Source: Magnetospirillum sp.
GTDB lineage: Bacteria > Pseudomonadota > Alphaproteobacteria > Rhodospirillales > Magnetospirillaceae
DNA: 64,000 nt
Direction: 5' to 3'
NCBI GenBank assembly: GCA_024707145.1
Contig: JANQAI010000005.1
Location: forward strand, 310,001-374,000
In this document: positions 29,714 to 37,707 of the stretch, piece after piece
Layout: each line of letters starts with the position of its first letter
Numbering within the stretch: position 1 is the first letter of the stretch
Notes under the pieces: model-generated
The model's input: only the letters and a program-made list of their open reading frames with translations
What the model was told of the DNA's origin: nothing
Database searches by the model: none
Position numbers and translations under genes: made by a program

Positions 29714-30838
29714 TTAATAGCCGAAACGCACCACCCACGGGCGGCCCCGCCGCTCGCCCGCCGCCGCTGCGCCGCCGTCGGGCAGCAGGGTCAGCGCGTG
29801 CAGTGCGCCACCCGGCCGCCGCCATTCCCACAAGCTGGCGCCGGCGGCGTCCAGCCGGGCCAGCAGCGCCGTTCCCGCCACCTGCCCGGCGACCAGCATG
29901 CTGCCGTCGGCCAGCGCCGCCACCGCCTGGATGCGGCCGAGGCCACCCGGCCAGCGGTGATCCCAGGCGATGCGCCCGGTACCGTCCAGCCGCATCAGCC
30001 AGGCCCGCGCCTCGGCGGCGGGCGCGCGGGTGCCGTCGGCCACCGCCAGGGTCCAGCCGGCCACCGCCACGCCGCCATCGGCGAAGGCGGCCACGGCTTC
30101 GGGGTGTTCGTCCTCGGCCTCGTCGATGACGGTCTGGGCGCGGTCGGTGCCGTTCCGGTCGAAGCGCAGCAGCCAGACGCCGCCCGGCTCATGGGTGGCG
30201 GCGGCGCCATAGGCGGCCACCAGCACGTCACCGTCGGGGGCCAGGGCTGCGGCATGGGCTTCGAACACGCCGTCGGGGGCGATGGGCGAGGCCAGGCGGC
30301 GCCATGCCGCCTCGCCCTCGGCGTCCAGGCGCAGCACCCAGGCGCCCTCGGCGCCGGTGCGGCCCACCACCACCACGCCGCCATCCTCCAGCGCCACCGC
30401 GCCCGAGGCGCCGTCCAGCGCGGTGCGGCGGAAGCGGCGCAGCCAGTCCTGCTTCAGCCGGCCGTCGGCGCCCGATTGCAGGCGCCAGACGGCGATGCCG
30501 TGTTCATGGCCGGGCGGCTCGGCTGGGCCGGCCACCAGAGCCACCGCACCGGGCGGCGCCGCCACCGCGCGCGGCTGGGCGTCCGAGCCGGGCAGGGTCC
30601 AGTCCTCCAAGGTGCGGCCCTTGCCGTCCAGTTGGATCAGGCGGGGGCCGGCGGGCCCGCGCACCGCCACCGCCAGGCCGGATTCGCCTACCGCGCCGAT
30701 GCCGACGGCGGCGCCGTTGCCGGACAGCATCCATTCGGCCAGACTGCCCGGTCCCGGCGGTCGAGACTCTTGCGCCCCGGCGGCGGTTGCGGCAACCATC
30801 ATCACAGCGGCGAGACCCCAGCGGTATCGCATTCCCAT
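29714..30838 (-). CDS. Secreted beta-propeller-like repeat protein of unknown function
   Basis: 374 residues with a signal peptide (LAAVMMVAATAAGAQ). The mature part shows repeats of about 50 residues with the pattern hydrophobic-GG-x-VVVG/VAG...W-hydrophobic-R-L-D (for example GGVVVVGRTGAEGAWVLRLD, GSMLVAGQVAGTALLARLD, GGVAVAGW...AWLMRLD). This is the look of a beta-propeller made of short blades, similar to delta-60 or PQQ-like repeats. Probably periplasmic. No catalytic motif recognised. It is divergent from cobO, with few bases between the starts. Confidence 0.7.
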   Translation of the reverse strand: MGMRYRWGLAAVMMVAATAAGAQESRPPGPGSLAEWMLSGNGAAVGIGAVGESGLAVAVRGPAGPRLIQLDGKGRTLEDWTLPGSDAQPRAVAAPPGAVALVAGPAEPPGHEHGIAVWRLQSGADGRLKQDWLRRFRRTALDGASGAVALEDGGVVVVGRTGAEGAWVLRLDAEGEAAWRRLASPIAPDGVFEAHAAALAPDGDVLVAAYGAAATHEPGGVWLLRFDRNGTDRAQTVIDEAEDEHPEAVAAFADGGVAVAGWTLAVADGTRAPAAEARAWLMRLDGTGRIAWDHRWPGGLGRIQAVAALADGSMLVAGQVAGTALLARLDAAGASLWEWRRPGGALHALTLLPDGGAAAAGERRGRPWVVRFGY

Positions 30839-30864
30839 CCCCCATGCATCGGAAGCCTAGGGTT

Positions 30865-31467
30865 ATGACGGAAGACGTGCTCCAGCGCCACAAGGAGAAG
30901 ATGGCCAAGAAAAAGGCCAGCCGCGACAAGCTGATGGCGAAGAAGCAGGGCGAGAAGGGCCTGCTGCTGGTCCATACCGGGCCGGGCAAGGGCAAGTCCA
31001 CCGCCGCCTTCGGCATGGCCATCCGCTGCGTCGGCCACGGCTTCAAGGTGGGTATCGTCCAGTTCATCAAGGGCGCCTGGGACACCGCCGAGCGCCGGGT
31101 GCTGGAGGGCCTGCCCGGGGTCACCTTCAAGGCCATGGGCGAGGGCTTCACCTGGGAAACCCAGGACCGCGAGCGCGACATCCAGGCCGCCGCCCGCGCC
31201 TGGGAGGCGGCCCGGGCCATGCTGGCCGACGCCGACACCCGCATGGTCATCCTGGACGAGATCAACGTCGCCCTGCGCTACGACTACCTGTCGTGGGAGC
31301 AGGTGGCGGCGGCGCTGGCCTCCCGCCCCGAGGGCCAGCACGTGGTGATGACCGGACGCAACGCCCTGCCCGCCGTGATCGAGGCCGCCGACCTGGTGAC
31401 CGAGATGACCATGGTGAAGCACCCCTTCCGCGAAGGCATCAAGGCCCAGCCCGGCGTCGAGTTCTAG
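30865..31467 (+). CDS. cobO: Cob(I)yrinic acid a,c-diamide adenosyltransferase (CobO/BtuR)
   Basis: Adds the 5'-deoxyadenosyl group from ATP to Co(I) corrinoids. A Lys-rich N-terminus (HKEKMAKKKASRDKLMAKK) precedes the P-loop LLVHTGPGKGKSTAAFGMAI, then VQFIKGAWDTAERRVLEG and VILDEINVALRYDYLSWEQV, all CobO features. 200 residues from ATG 30865, which has GGAAG upstream; ATG 30844 is an in-frame alternative. Confidence 0.95.
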   Translation: MTEDVLQRHKEKMAKKKASRDKLMAKKQGEKGLLLVHTGPGKGKSTAAFGMAIRCVGHGFKVGIVQFIKGAWDTAERRVLEGLPGVTFKAMGEGFTWETQDRERDIQAAARAWEAARAMLADADTRMVILDEINVALRYDYLSWEQVAAALASRPEGQHVVMTGRNALPAVIEAADLVTEMTMVKHPFREGIKAQPGVEF

Positions 31468-31566
31468 AACCGGATGCTTGCCGGTCGGATCGCGCTCTAC
31501 GCCCGAATGGTACGGCCGGGCGTGTCGCGCTATAAGCAGGGCATGGCAAAGGGTTCGGGAGGCCTC

Positions 31567-32247
31567 GTGAGCATGTTCGTCCGTTTCGCCGCCGCGACGG
31601 TGGTGCTGATGAGCCTGGCGGCCCCCGCCGCCGCCCAGCAGGTGGTCACCGACCAGACCATGATGGTGGGCAAGGCGCAAAGCGTGGTCGAGCGCCTGCG
31701 CAGCGACCCCCACATGGAATCCAACATCGCCAGCCTGCTGGGGCGGGCCCGCGCCGTGCTGATCATCCCCGACCTGGTCAAGGGCGGCTTCATCCTGGGC
31801 GCCGAATACGGCACCGGCGTGCTGCTGACCCGCGACGGATCGGGCAGCTGGTCGGGACCGGCCTTCTATTCCGTCGCCTCGGGTTCGGTGGGCCTGCAGA
31901 TCGGCGTGCAGGACGCCGAGGCCATGTTCCTCATCATGACCGAGGGCGGCCTGCGCGCGGTCATGGACAACCGCTTCAAGGCCGGCGCCGATGCCGGCGT
32001 CGCCGTGCTGCACGTGGGCGCCGGGGCCGAGGCCGCCACCACCCTCAATGCCGGCGCCGACATCTACGCCTTCTCCAAGGCGGTGGGCGCCTATGGCGGC
32101 GCCAGCCTGGAAGGGTCGGCCATCCTGCCGCGCCATTCGTGGAACGCCGCCTATTACGGTGGCAACCCGGCGCCCGAGGACATCCTGATCGCGCGCCGGC
32201 TCGACGCGCCCCAGGCCAGCCGCCTGCGAGACCTCCTTGCCCGCTAG
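31567..32247 (+). CDS. Secreted SYLF-domain (Ysc84-like, DUF500) lipid-binding protein
   Basis: About 226 residues with a signal peptide ([18 protein letters not shown]) and a SYLF domain: [60 protein letters not shown] and a Gly/Ala-rich C-terminal half. SYLF proteins bind phosphoinositides in eukaryotes; bacterial roles are unclear. GTG 31567 has GGGAGG just upstream; ATG 31573 is an alternative. It overlaps the start of cobQ by about 11 bases, so it is translated with the cobO-cobQ group without an obvious functional link. Confidence 0.85.
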   Translation: MSMFVRFAAATVVLMSLAAPAAAQQVVTDQTMMVGKAQSVVERLRSDPHMESNIASLLGRARAVLIIPDLVKGGFILGAEYGTGVLLTRDGSGSWSGPAFYSVASGSVGLQIGVQDAEAMFLIMTEGGLRAVMDNRFKAGADAGVAVLHVGAGAEAATTLNAGADIYAFSKAVGAYGGASLEGSAILPRHSWNAAYYGGNPAPEDILIARRLDAPQASRLRDLLAR

Positions 32248-33691
32248 CCCCCGTCCCCCGGCCCTGATGTTCCAGGGCACCGGCTCGGACGTGGGCAAGT
32301 CGCTGCTGGTGGCCGGGCTGTGCCGCGCCTATGCCGGCCGGGGCTTGGCGGTGCGCCCGTTCAAGCCGCAGAACATGTCCAATAACGCCGCCGTTACCGC
32401 CGACGGCGGCGAGATCGGCCGCGCCCAGGCCCTGCAGGCGCGCGCCTGCGGCATCGCCCCGGTGGCCGACATGAACCCCGTGCTGCTGAAGCCGCAATCC
32501 GATGTGGGCGCCCAGGTGGTGGTGCAGGGCAAGGTGCTGACCAATGCCGGCGCGCGCGATTACTACCGCCTGAAGCCCGGCCTGCTGCCCAAGGTGCTGG
32601 AAAGCTTCCACCGCCTGGGCCGGGGCGCCGACCTGGTGCTGGTGGAAGGCGCCGGCAGCGCCGCCGAGGTCAATCTGCGCGCCGCCGACATCGCCAACAT
32701 GGGCTTCGCCGAGGCCGCCGATGTGCCGGTGGTGCTGGTGGGCGACATCGACCGGGGCGGCGTGCTGGCCAGCATCGTCGGCACCTGGCAGTTGCTGCCC
32801 GAGGCCGAGCGGGCGCGGCTCAAGGGCTATGTGATCAACAAGTTCCGCGGCGATCCCGGCCTGTTCGCTCCGGCGCTGGACATCATCGGCGCCCAGACCG
32901 GCCTGCCCTGCCTGGGCGTGGTGCCGTGGTTCGCCGAGGCCGCCCGCCTGCCCGCCGAGGACGCCGCAAGCCTGCGCCCCAAGGATGGCGGCGGCGCCTT
33001 CCACGTGGCGGTGCCGCAGCTGTCGCGCATCGCCAATTTCGACGATTTCGACCCGCTGGCGGCCGAAGCCGATGTGCGCCTGTCCATGGTGCCGGCGGGC
33101 CTGCCGCTGCCCGCCGATGCCGATCTGGTCGTCCTGCCCGGCTCCAAGGCCACCATCGCCGACTTGGCCTTCCTGCGCGCCCAGGGCTGGGACATCGACA
33201 TCCTGGCCCATGCGCGGCGCGGCGGCCGGGTGCTGGGCATCTGCGCCGGCTACCAGATGCTGGGCAACAGCGTGGCCGATCCGCTCGGGGTGGAAGGCCC
33301 CGCCGGGGGCGTGGCCGCCGGTCTGGGCCTGCTGGACGTGGACACGGTGATGGCGGGCGACAAGGTGCTGGTCGAGGTGGCGGGCAGCGACGGCGCCGGC
33401 CGGCCGGTGCGCGGCTACGAGATGCACATGGGCCGCACCGACGGCCCCGATTGCGCCCGCCCGCTGCTCACCCTGGCCGGCCAGCCCGACGGCGCCACCT
33501 CGCGCGACGGGCGGGTGACCGGCTGCTACCTGCACGGCCTGTTCGCCAGCGATCCCTTCCGCCATGCCTTCCTGGGGCGCGACGGCGGCATCGCCTACGA
33601 CGCCCTGGTGGACGAGGTGCTCGACCGCCTGGCCGGGCATCTCGAGGCCCATATGGACCTGGACGCCCTGCTGCGGATGGCCGGCGCCTGA
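32237..33691 (+). CDS. cobQ: Cobyric acid synthase
   Basis: Glutamine-dependent amidase that adds four amides (b, d, e, g) to adenosylcobyrinic acid a,c-diamide. The N-terminal dethiobiotin-synthetase-like domain has [40 protein letters not shown] and [20 protein letters not shown]. The C-terminal class I glutaminase-type domain has [12 protein letters not shown] (Cys nucleophile) and [11 protein letters not shown] (His). Length is 484 residues. TTG 32237 appears to be the start, inside the SYLF gene end. Confidence 0.96.
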   Translation: MPASPRPPALMFQGTGSDVGKSLLVAGLCRAYAGRGLAVRPFKPQNMSNNAAVTADGGEIGRAQALQARACGIAPVADMNPVLLKPQSDVGAQVVVQGKVLTNAGARDYYRLKPGLLPKVLESFHRLGRGADLVLVEGAGSAAEVNLRAADIANMGFAEAADVPVVLVGDIDRGGVLASIVGTWQLLPEAERARLKGYVINKFRGDPGLFAPALDIIGAQTGLPCLGVVPWFAEAARLPAEDAASLRPKDGGGAFHVAVPQLSRIANFDDFDPLAAEADVRLSMVPAGLPLPADADLVVLPGSKATIADLAFLRAQGWDIDILAHARRGGRVLGICAGYQMLGNSVADPLGVEGPAGGVAAGLGLLDVDTVMAGDKVLVEVAGSDGAGRPVRGYEMHMGRTDGPDCARPLLTLAGQPDGATSRDGRVTGCYLHGLFASDPFRHAFLGRDGGIAYDALVDEVLDRLAGHLEAHMDLDALLRMAGA

Positions 33692-33713
33692 GACCTTCGC
33701 CAATCCTCTCATG

Positions 33714-33747
33714 TCTCGTCACCCCCGCTTTCGCGGGAGTGGCGAGA
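33714..33747. terminator. Hairpin between convergent cobQ and histidine kinase genes
   Basis: Imperfect arms of about 15 bases (TCTCGTCACCCCCGC / GCGGGAGTGGCGAGA) around TTTC, with two mispairs. No T run follows, so it could be a weak terminator or a REP-like palindrome. Confidence 0.5.
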
Positions 33748-33760
33748 GAAATTCGAGCGG

Positions 33761-35485
33761 CTAAACCGCCTTCAGCGTGAACAGCATGGTGGTGCCCGCG
33801 CCCGGCTGCGAGTGCACCCAGATGCGGCCGCCATGGTGCTCGACGATCTTGCGGCACAGGGCGAGGCCGATGCCGGTGCCGTCGAAGCGATCGCGGGTAT
33901 GGAGGCGCTGGAAGATGCCGAAGATGCGTTCGTGGTATTCGGCGGCGATGCCGATGCCGTTGTCGCTGACGGCGAAGCGGATCATGCCGGCGCCCTCGGG
34001 CGTGGCGGTTACGGTGATGACCGGCGGGCGTTCGGGGTCGCGGTACTTGATGCCGTTGCCGATCAGGTTCTGGAACACGCTCTGCAGCTCCACCGGCCGG
34101 CACCACACCCGGGGCAGCGCGCCGATGGTGATGCCGGCGCCGGCCTCGGCCGCCGCCGAGCCTAGCGTCCGTGCCGCCGCACAGGCCAGGCCCTCGGCAT
34201 CGCAGATTTCGGCGTCGCCGTCGTTGCGCTCCACCCGCGAGAAGGCCAGCAGGTCGTTGATCAGCGTGGACATGCGCTGGGCGCCGTCGACGGCGAAGCG
34301 GATGAACTCGTCCGCCTCGGCGTCCAGCCGCCCGTGATAGCGACGCGACAGCAATTGCAGGAAGCCGCTGATGGTGCGCAACGGTTCCTGCAAATCGTGC
34401 GACGCCACATAGGCGAACTGTTCCAGCTCGGCATTGGACGCGGCCAGATGGGCGGTGCGTTCGGCCACCTGGGCCTCCAGCGCGTCGCGGTGGGCCGCCA
34501 GTTCCTGGGTCAGCCGGTGGGTGGCGGCGGCGCGCAGGTCGTACAGCCAGGCCAGTCCCAGCAGGAAGGCGGCCACGGCAACCAGCACGGCGCCCTCTTC
34601 CACCATTTGGCCGCGCCAGCGCTCCAGCGCCATGTCGGTGGTTTCGGCCACCGCCACCACCAGGGGGTAATGGGCCAGGGTGCGGTAGGCCGAGATCTTC
34701 TCCCTGTTGTTGACCATGGAGACGAAACGGACCACCCCGGATGGCGCGTCGGCCATCAGCCCGAACATGGGCGAGGCTGCCACCGTCTTGCCGAGGTAAT
34801 CCTCGTGCTGGGGCACCCGGGCGTAATAGACGCCGTCGGTGCGGAACAGCGAGGCGCCGCCCTCGGGGTCCACCATCACCGAGCCGAGCTGGTCGCGAAA
34901 GGCCAGCGGGTCGACGCCCGCCACCACCAGCCCGCCGAAGGCGCCGTCGCGGGTGACGATGGCGCGGGTCAGCGGGATGGAATCCTGGTGCGAGAAGCGG
35001 CTGACCACCGGGTCGGGAAAGACCAACTTCTTCTGCGCGTATTGTTCCTTGGCGGCGGCGAAGTACGGGCGGTCGGACAGGTCGTCGGCATGGCCCGGCA
35101 TGCCCTGCCCCGGCCGGCTGATGACGCCGACCACGCGGCCGCGCGCGTCGGTGACCACCAGGTTGCGGATCTCGGGAAAGCCGGCCAGACGGGCGCTGAA
35201 CCACGCGTCCATGGCGGCGTCCAGGCCGGCGGCGGGATCGATGCGGTCGGCCGCTTCGTCTAGCAGGGTGGCGATGCTGCGCACCGATCCGTCGATCTGG
35301 TATTCCACCGCCCGCGATAAGGCCGTCAGCTGCCGCTCCGCTTCCTCGATGTCGAGCGTGCGGTCGCGCAGGGTGGCCCAGGCCCAATTGGCCGCGAGCA
35401 CCAGGACCAGCAGCGCCGCGGCGGCGCGCCCCTTGAAGCGCCACAACGGACTGTCCCGGGTCGGACCCCCCAATGCACGGCTCAT
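33761..35485 (-). CDS. Membrane sensor histidine kinase with double-Cache-type periplasmic domain
   Basis: 574 residues: TM1 (AAAALLVLVLAANWAWATL), a large periplasmic Cache-type sensor (LSDRPYFAAAKEQYAQKKLV, GLVVAGVDPLAFRDQLGSV), TM2 (AVLVAVAAFLLGLAWLYDL), a short coiled coil, then the HisKA domain with FAYVASHDLQEPLRTISGFL (phospho-His) and an ATPase domain with NLIGNGIKYRDPERPP, DNGIGI and GTGIGLALCRKIVEHHGG. No response regulator is adjacent, so it is an orphan kinase here. ATG 35485 is favoured because a purine-rich site precedes it and the first helix follows. Signal unknown. Confidence 0.92.
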   Translation of the reverse strand: MSRALGGPTRDSPLWRFKGRAAAALLVLVLAANWAWATLRDRTLDIEEAERQLTALSRAVEYQIDGSVRSIATLLDEAADRIDPAAGLDAAMDAWFSARLAGFPEIRNLVVTDARGRVVGVISRPGQGMPGHADDLSDRPYFAAAKEQYAQKKLVFPDPVVSRFSHQDSIPLTRAIVTRDGAFGGLVVAGVDPLAFRDQLGSVMVDPEGGASLFRTDGVYYARVPQHEDYLGKTVAASPMFGLMADAPSGVVRFVSMVNNREKISAYRTLAHYPLVVAVAETTDMALERWRGQMVEEGAVLVAVAAFLLGLAWLYDLRAAATHRLTQELAAHRDALEAQVAERTAHLAASNAELEQFAYVASHDLQEPLRTISGFLQLLSRRYHGRLDAEADEFIRFAVDGAQRMSTLINDLLAFSRVERNDGDAEICDAEGLACAAARTLGSAAAEAGAGITIGALPRVWCRPVELQSVFQNLIGNGIKYRDPERPPVITVTATPEGAGMIRFAVSDNGIGIAAEYHERIFGIFQRLHTRDRFDGTGIGLALCRKIVEHHGGRIWVHSQPGAGTTMLFTLKAV

Positions 35486-35547
35486 GCAGTTCCCCCTGCG
35501 GCAGCGCAACTCCATGCTGCGCTCCGCCCCGGGGGGCGTCAACCCCG

Positions 35548-36549
35548 TCAGAGGGCGGCCTGTACCCACAGCAGCAGGATCACCAGCCCGGCATGGATCA
35601 GGCAGGCGGCGGAAAACAGGTGGAGCGCGCGGTCCATGTCGGCCACCGTGGCCCGTGCCCGCCCCCGGCCGATCCACTTTTCGTCCACCACCAACCCCGG
35701 ATACTTGCGCGGGCCGCCCAGCGCCAGGTCCAGCGCCCCGGCCATGGCCGCCTCGGGCCAGCCGGAATTGGGGCTCTTGTGGTGGCGGGCATCGGTGATC
35801 ATGGTCTTCAGCGCGCGCCAGGGCCGGCCCTTGGCGGCGAACAGGGCGGCCAGGGTGACGATCAGCCCAGCCAGCCGCGCCGGCACCAGGTTCATGGCGT
35901 CGTCCAGCCGGGCCGAGGCCCAGCCGAAGGCGCGGTACTTGTCGTTGCGGTAGCCCACCATGCTATCCAGCGTGTTGACCGTCTTGTACAGCACCAGCCC
36001 GGGCAGCCCCAGCAGCACGTACCAGAAGGCCGGCGCCACCACCGCGTCGGCGAAGTTTTCGGCCAGGCTTTCGATGGCGGCGCGGGCCACGCCGTGCTCG
36101 TCCAGGCTTTGGGGGTCGCGGCCGACGATGCGCGACACCGCGTAGCGGCCGGCTTCCAGGCCGTTGTGCTCCAGCGCGCGGGCGACGTCGTCCACATGGT
36201 TGAACAGTGAGCGCTGGGCGATCAGGGTGGCGGCGGCGAACACCTCGATCAGCCACAGATGGGGCACCGCACGGGCGACGAAGGCGATGGCCAGGCTCAC
36301 GCCCACGGCCAGGGCCGCCATCAGCGCCACCAGCACCACGCCGCGCGCCTTGCGGTCGGCTTCGGGCAGCGACGGCTTGTTGAGACGCTTGTCCAGCCGG
36401 CCGATCAGGCGGCCGACCAGCACCACCGGATGGGGAGCCAGGCGGAACAGCGGCCCCATCTCGCCGAACACCGCGTCCAGGGCCAGGGCCATGAACAGCA
36501 TCAGCAGGGCGTCGGGGGAATGGCCGAAATGGGTGCCGAAGGGAAGCAT
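35548..36549 (-). CDS. cobD: Adenosylcobinamide-phosphate synthase (CobD/CbiB)
   Basis: Polytopic membrane enzyme that attaches aminopropanol (phosphate) to adenosylcobyric acid. HPVVLVGRLIGRLDKRLN, GRDPQSLDEHGVARAAIESL, ENFADAVVAPAFWYVLLGLP, TLDSMVGYRNDKYRAFGWAS and HHKSPNSGWPEAAMAGALDL are diagnostic. 333 residues with several membrane segments. It is transcribed away from the cbiX-cobM run, with 126 bases between the starts. Confidence 0.95.
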   Translation of the reverse strand: MLPFGTHFGHSPDALLMLFMALALDAVFGEMGPLFRLAPHPVVLVGRLIGRLDKRLNKPSLPEADRKARGVVLVALMAALAVGVSLAIAFVARAVPHLWLIEVFAAATLIAQRSLFNHVDDVARALEHNGLEAGRYAVSRIVGRDPQSLDEHGVARAAIESLAENFADAVVAPAFWYVLLGLPGLVLYKTVNTLDSMVGYRNDKYRAFGWASARLDDAMNLVPARLAGLIVTLAALFAAKGRPWRALKTMITDARHHKSPNSGWPEAAMAGALDLALGGPRKYPGLVVDEKWIGRGRARATVADMDRALHLFSAACLIHAGLVILLLWVQAAL

Positions 36550-36675
36550 GGCCGGACTTTAGCCCCTGGCAATTCGCAGTGGCAACCCCGGCGGGCATTT
36601 CCTATAGTCGGCGCCCTGACCCGGCCGGAGGCAACGACCAGCCGGCAAACCGCACGAAGGCAAGGACCAGGCGCG

Positions 36676-37701
36676 ATGACAGAAAAGATTGGCGTGATGA
36701 TCTGCGGCCACGGCAGCCGCGACATTGAAGCCACCACCGAATTCGCCTCGCTGGCGCGCCACCTGCGCGAGCGCCTGCCGCAATACGAGGTGGAAAGCGG
36801 TTATCTGGAATTCGCCCGCCCCATCATCCGCGACGGCCTGGAGGCGCTGAAGGCCAAGGGCGTCACCCGCGTGCTGGCGGTGCCCGGCATGCTGTTCGCC
36901 GCCGGACACGTGAAGAACGACCTGCCGTGGGAGATCAACACCTTCGCCGCCGAAAACCCGCAGATGGAGGTGCAGTTCGGCCGCGAACTGGCGGTGGACC
37001 CCATGCTGCTGGCGGCGTCGCGCGCCCGCATCGAGGAGGCCGAGGCCAGGGGCAAGGGGACCGTGTCGCGTGCCGACACCCTGCTGCTGGTAGTGGGCCG
37101 CGGCACCAACGACCCGGATGCCAATTCCAACGTGTCCAAGGTGGCGCGCATGCTGTGGGAGGGCATGGGCTTCGGCTGGGCCGAGGTGGCCTATTCCGGC
37201 GTCGCCTACCCGCTGGTCAACCAGGCCCTCGACCGGGTGGTCAGGCTGGGCTACCGGCGCATCATCGTCTTCCCCTATTTCCTGTTCACCGGCATCCTGG
37301 TCAAGCGCATCTACGACTGGGCCGACGAGGCGGCGGCGGCCAATCCCGCCATCGAGATCATCAACGCCCCCTATCTCAACGACCATCCGCTGGTCATCGA
37401 CAGCTTCGTCGAGCGGGTCGAGGAAATCCTGGCGGGCGAGACCCACATGAACTGCACGCTGTGCAAATACCGTGAGCAGGTGGTGGGCTTCGAGGCTGCG
37501 GTGGGCGCGGTGCAGGCCGGCCATCACCACCATGTGCGCGGCATCGGCACCGATGCGGATCACGACCACGGACATGATCACGATCATGATCATGGGCACG
37601 GTCATGGCCACCACCATCACGGCCACCATCACCATGGGCACGGCCATCACCACGACGGCGGCCATGGGCATGACCACGGCCAGGGACACGGGCACAAGTA
37701 G
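36676..37701 (+). CDS. cbiX: CbiX-type sirohydrochlorin cobaltochelatase with MxCxxC motif and His-rich tail
   Basis: 341 residues with two tandem chelatase domains: the first opens VMICGHGSRDIEATTEFASL and includes VPGMLFAAGHVKNDLPWEIN, and the second includes LLLVVGRGTNDPDANSNVSK and IIVFPYFLFTGILVKRIYDW. Near residue 257 is MNCTLCKYREQ, matching the MxCxxC motif that ligates a 4Fe-4S cluster in Bacillus megaterium CbiX. The last 60 residues contain about 29 His, mostly in HG, HD and HH repeats, probably a cobalt store. CbiX inserts Co2+ early, into sirohydrochlorin. AAGGACC lies upstream of ATG 36676. cobH follows 6 bases after the stop. Confidence 0.94.
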   Translation: MTEKIGVMICGHGSRDIEATTEFASLARHLRERLPQYEVESGYLEFARPIIRDGLEALKAKGVTRVLAVPGMLFAAGHVKNDLPWEINTFAAENPQMEVQFGRELAVDPMLLAASRARIEEAEARGKGTVSRADTLLLVVGRGTNDPDANSNVSKVARMLWEGMGFGWAEVAYSGVAYPLVNQALDRVVRLGYRRIIVFPYFLFTGILVKRIYDWADEAAAANPAIEIINAPYLNDHPLVIDSFVERVEEILAGETHMNCTLCKYREQVVGFEAAVGAVQAGHHHHVRGIGTDADHDHGHDHDHDHGHGHGHHHHGHHHHGHGHHHDGGHGHDHGQGHGHK

Positions 37702-37707
37702 GCGGCC

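Noticed and set aside
37560..37690. The CAC/CAT-rich tract as a microsatellite unrelated to coding
   Set aside because: It stays in frame to the stop codon and encodes a His-rich tail known from CbiX proteins, so it is part of the gene.
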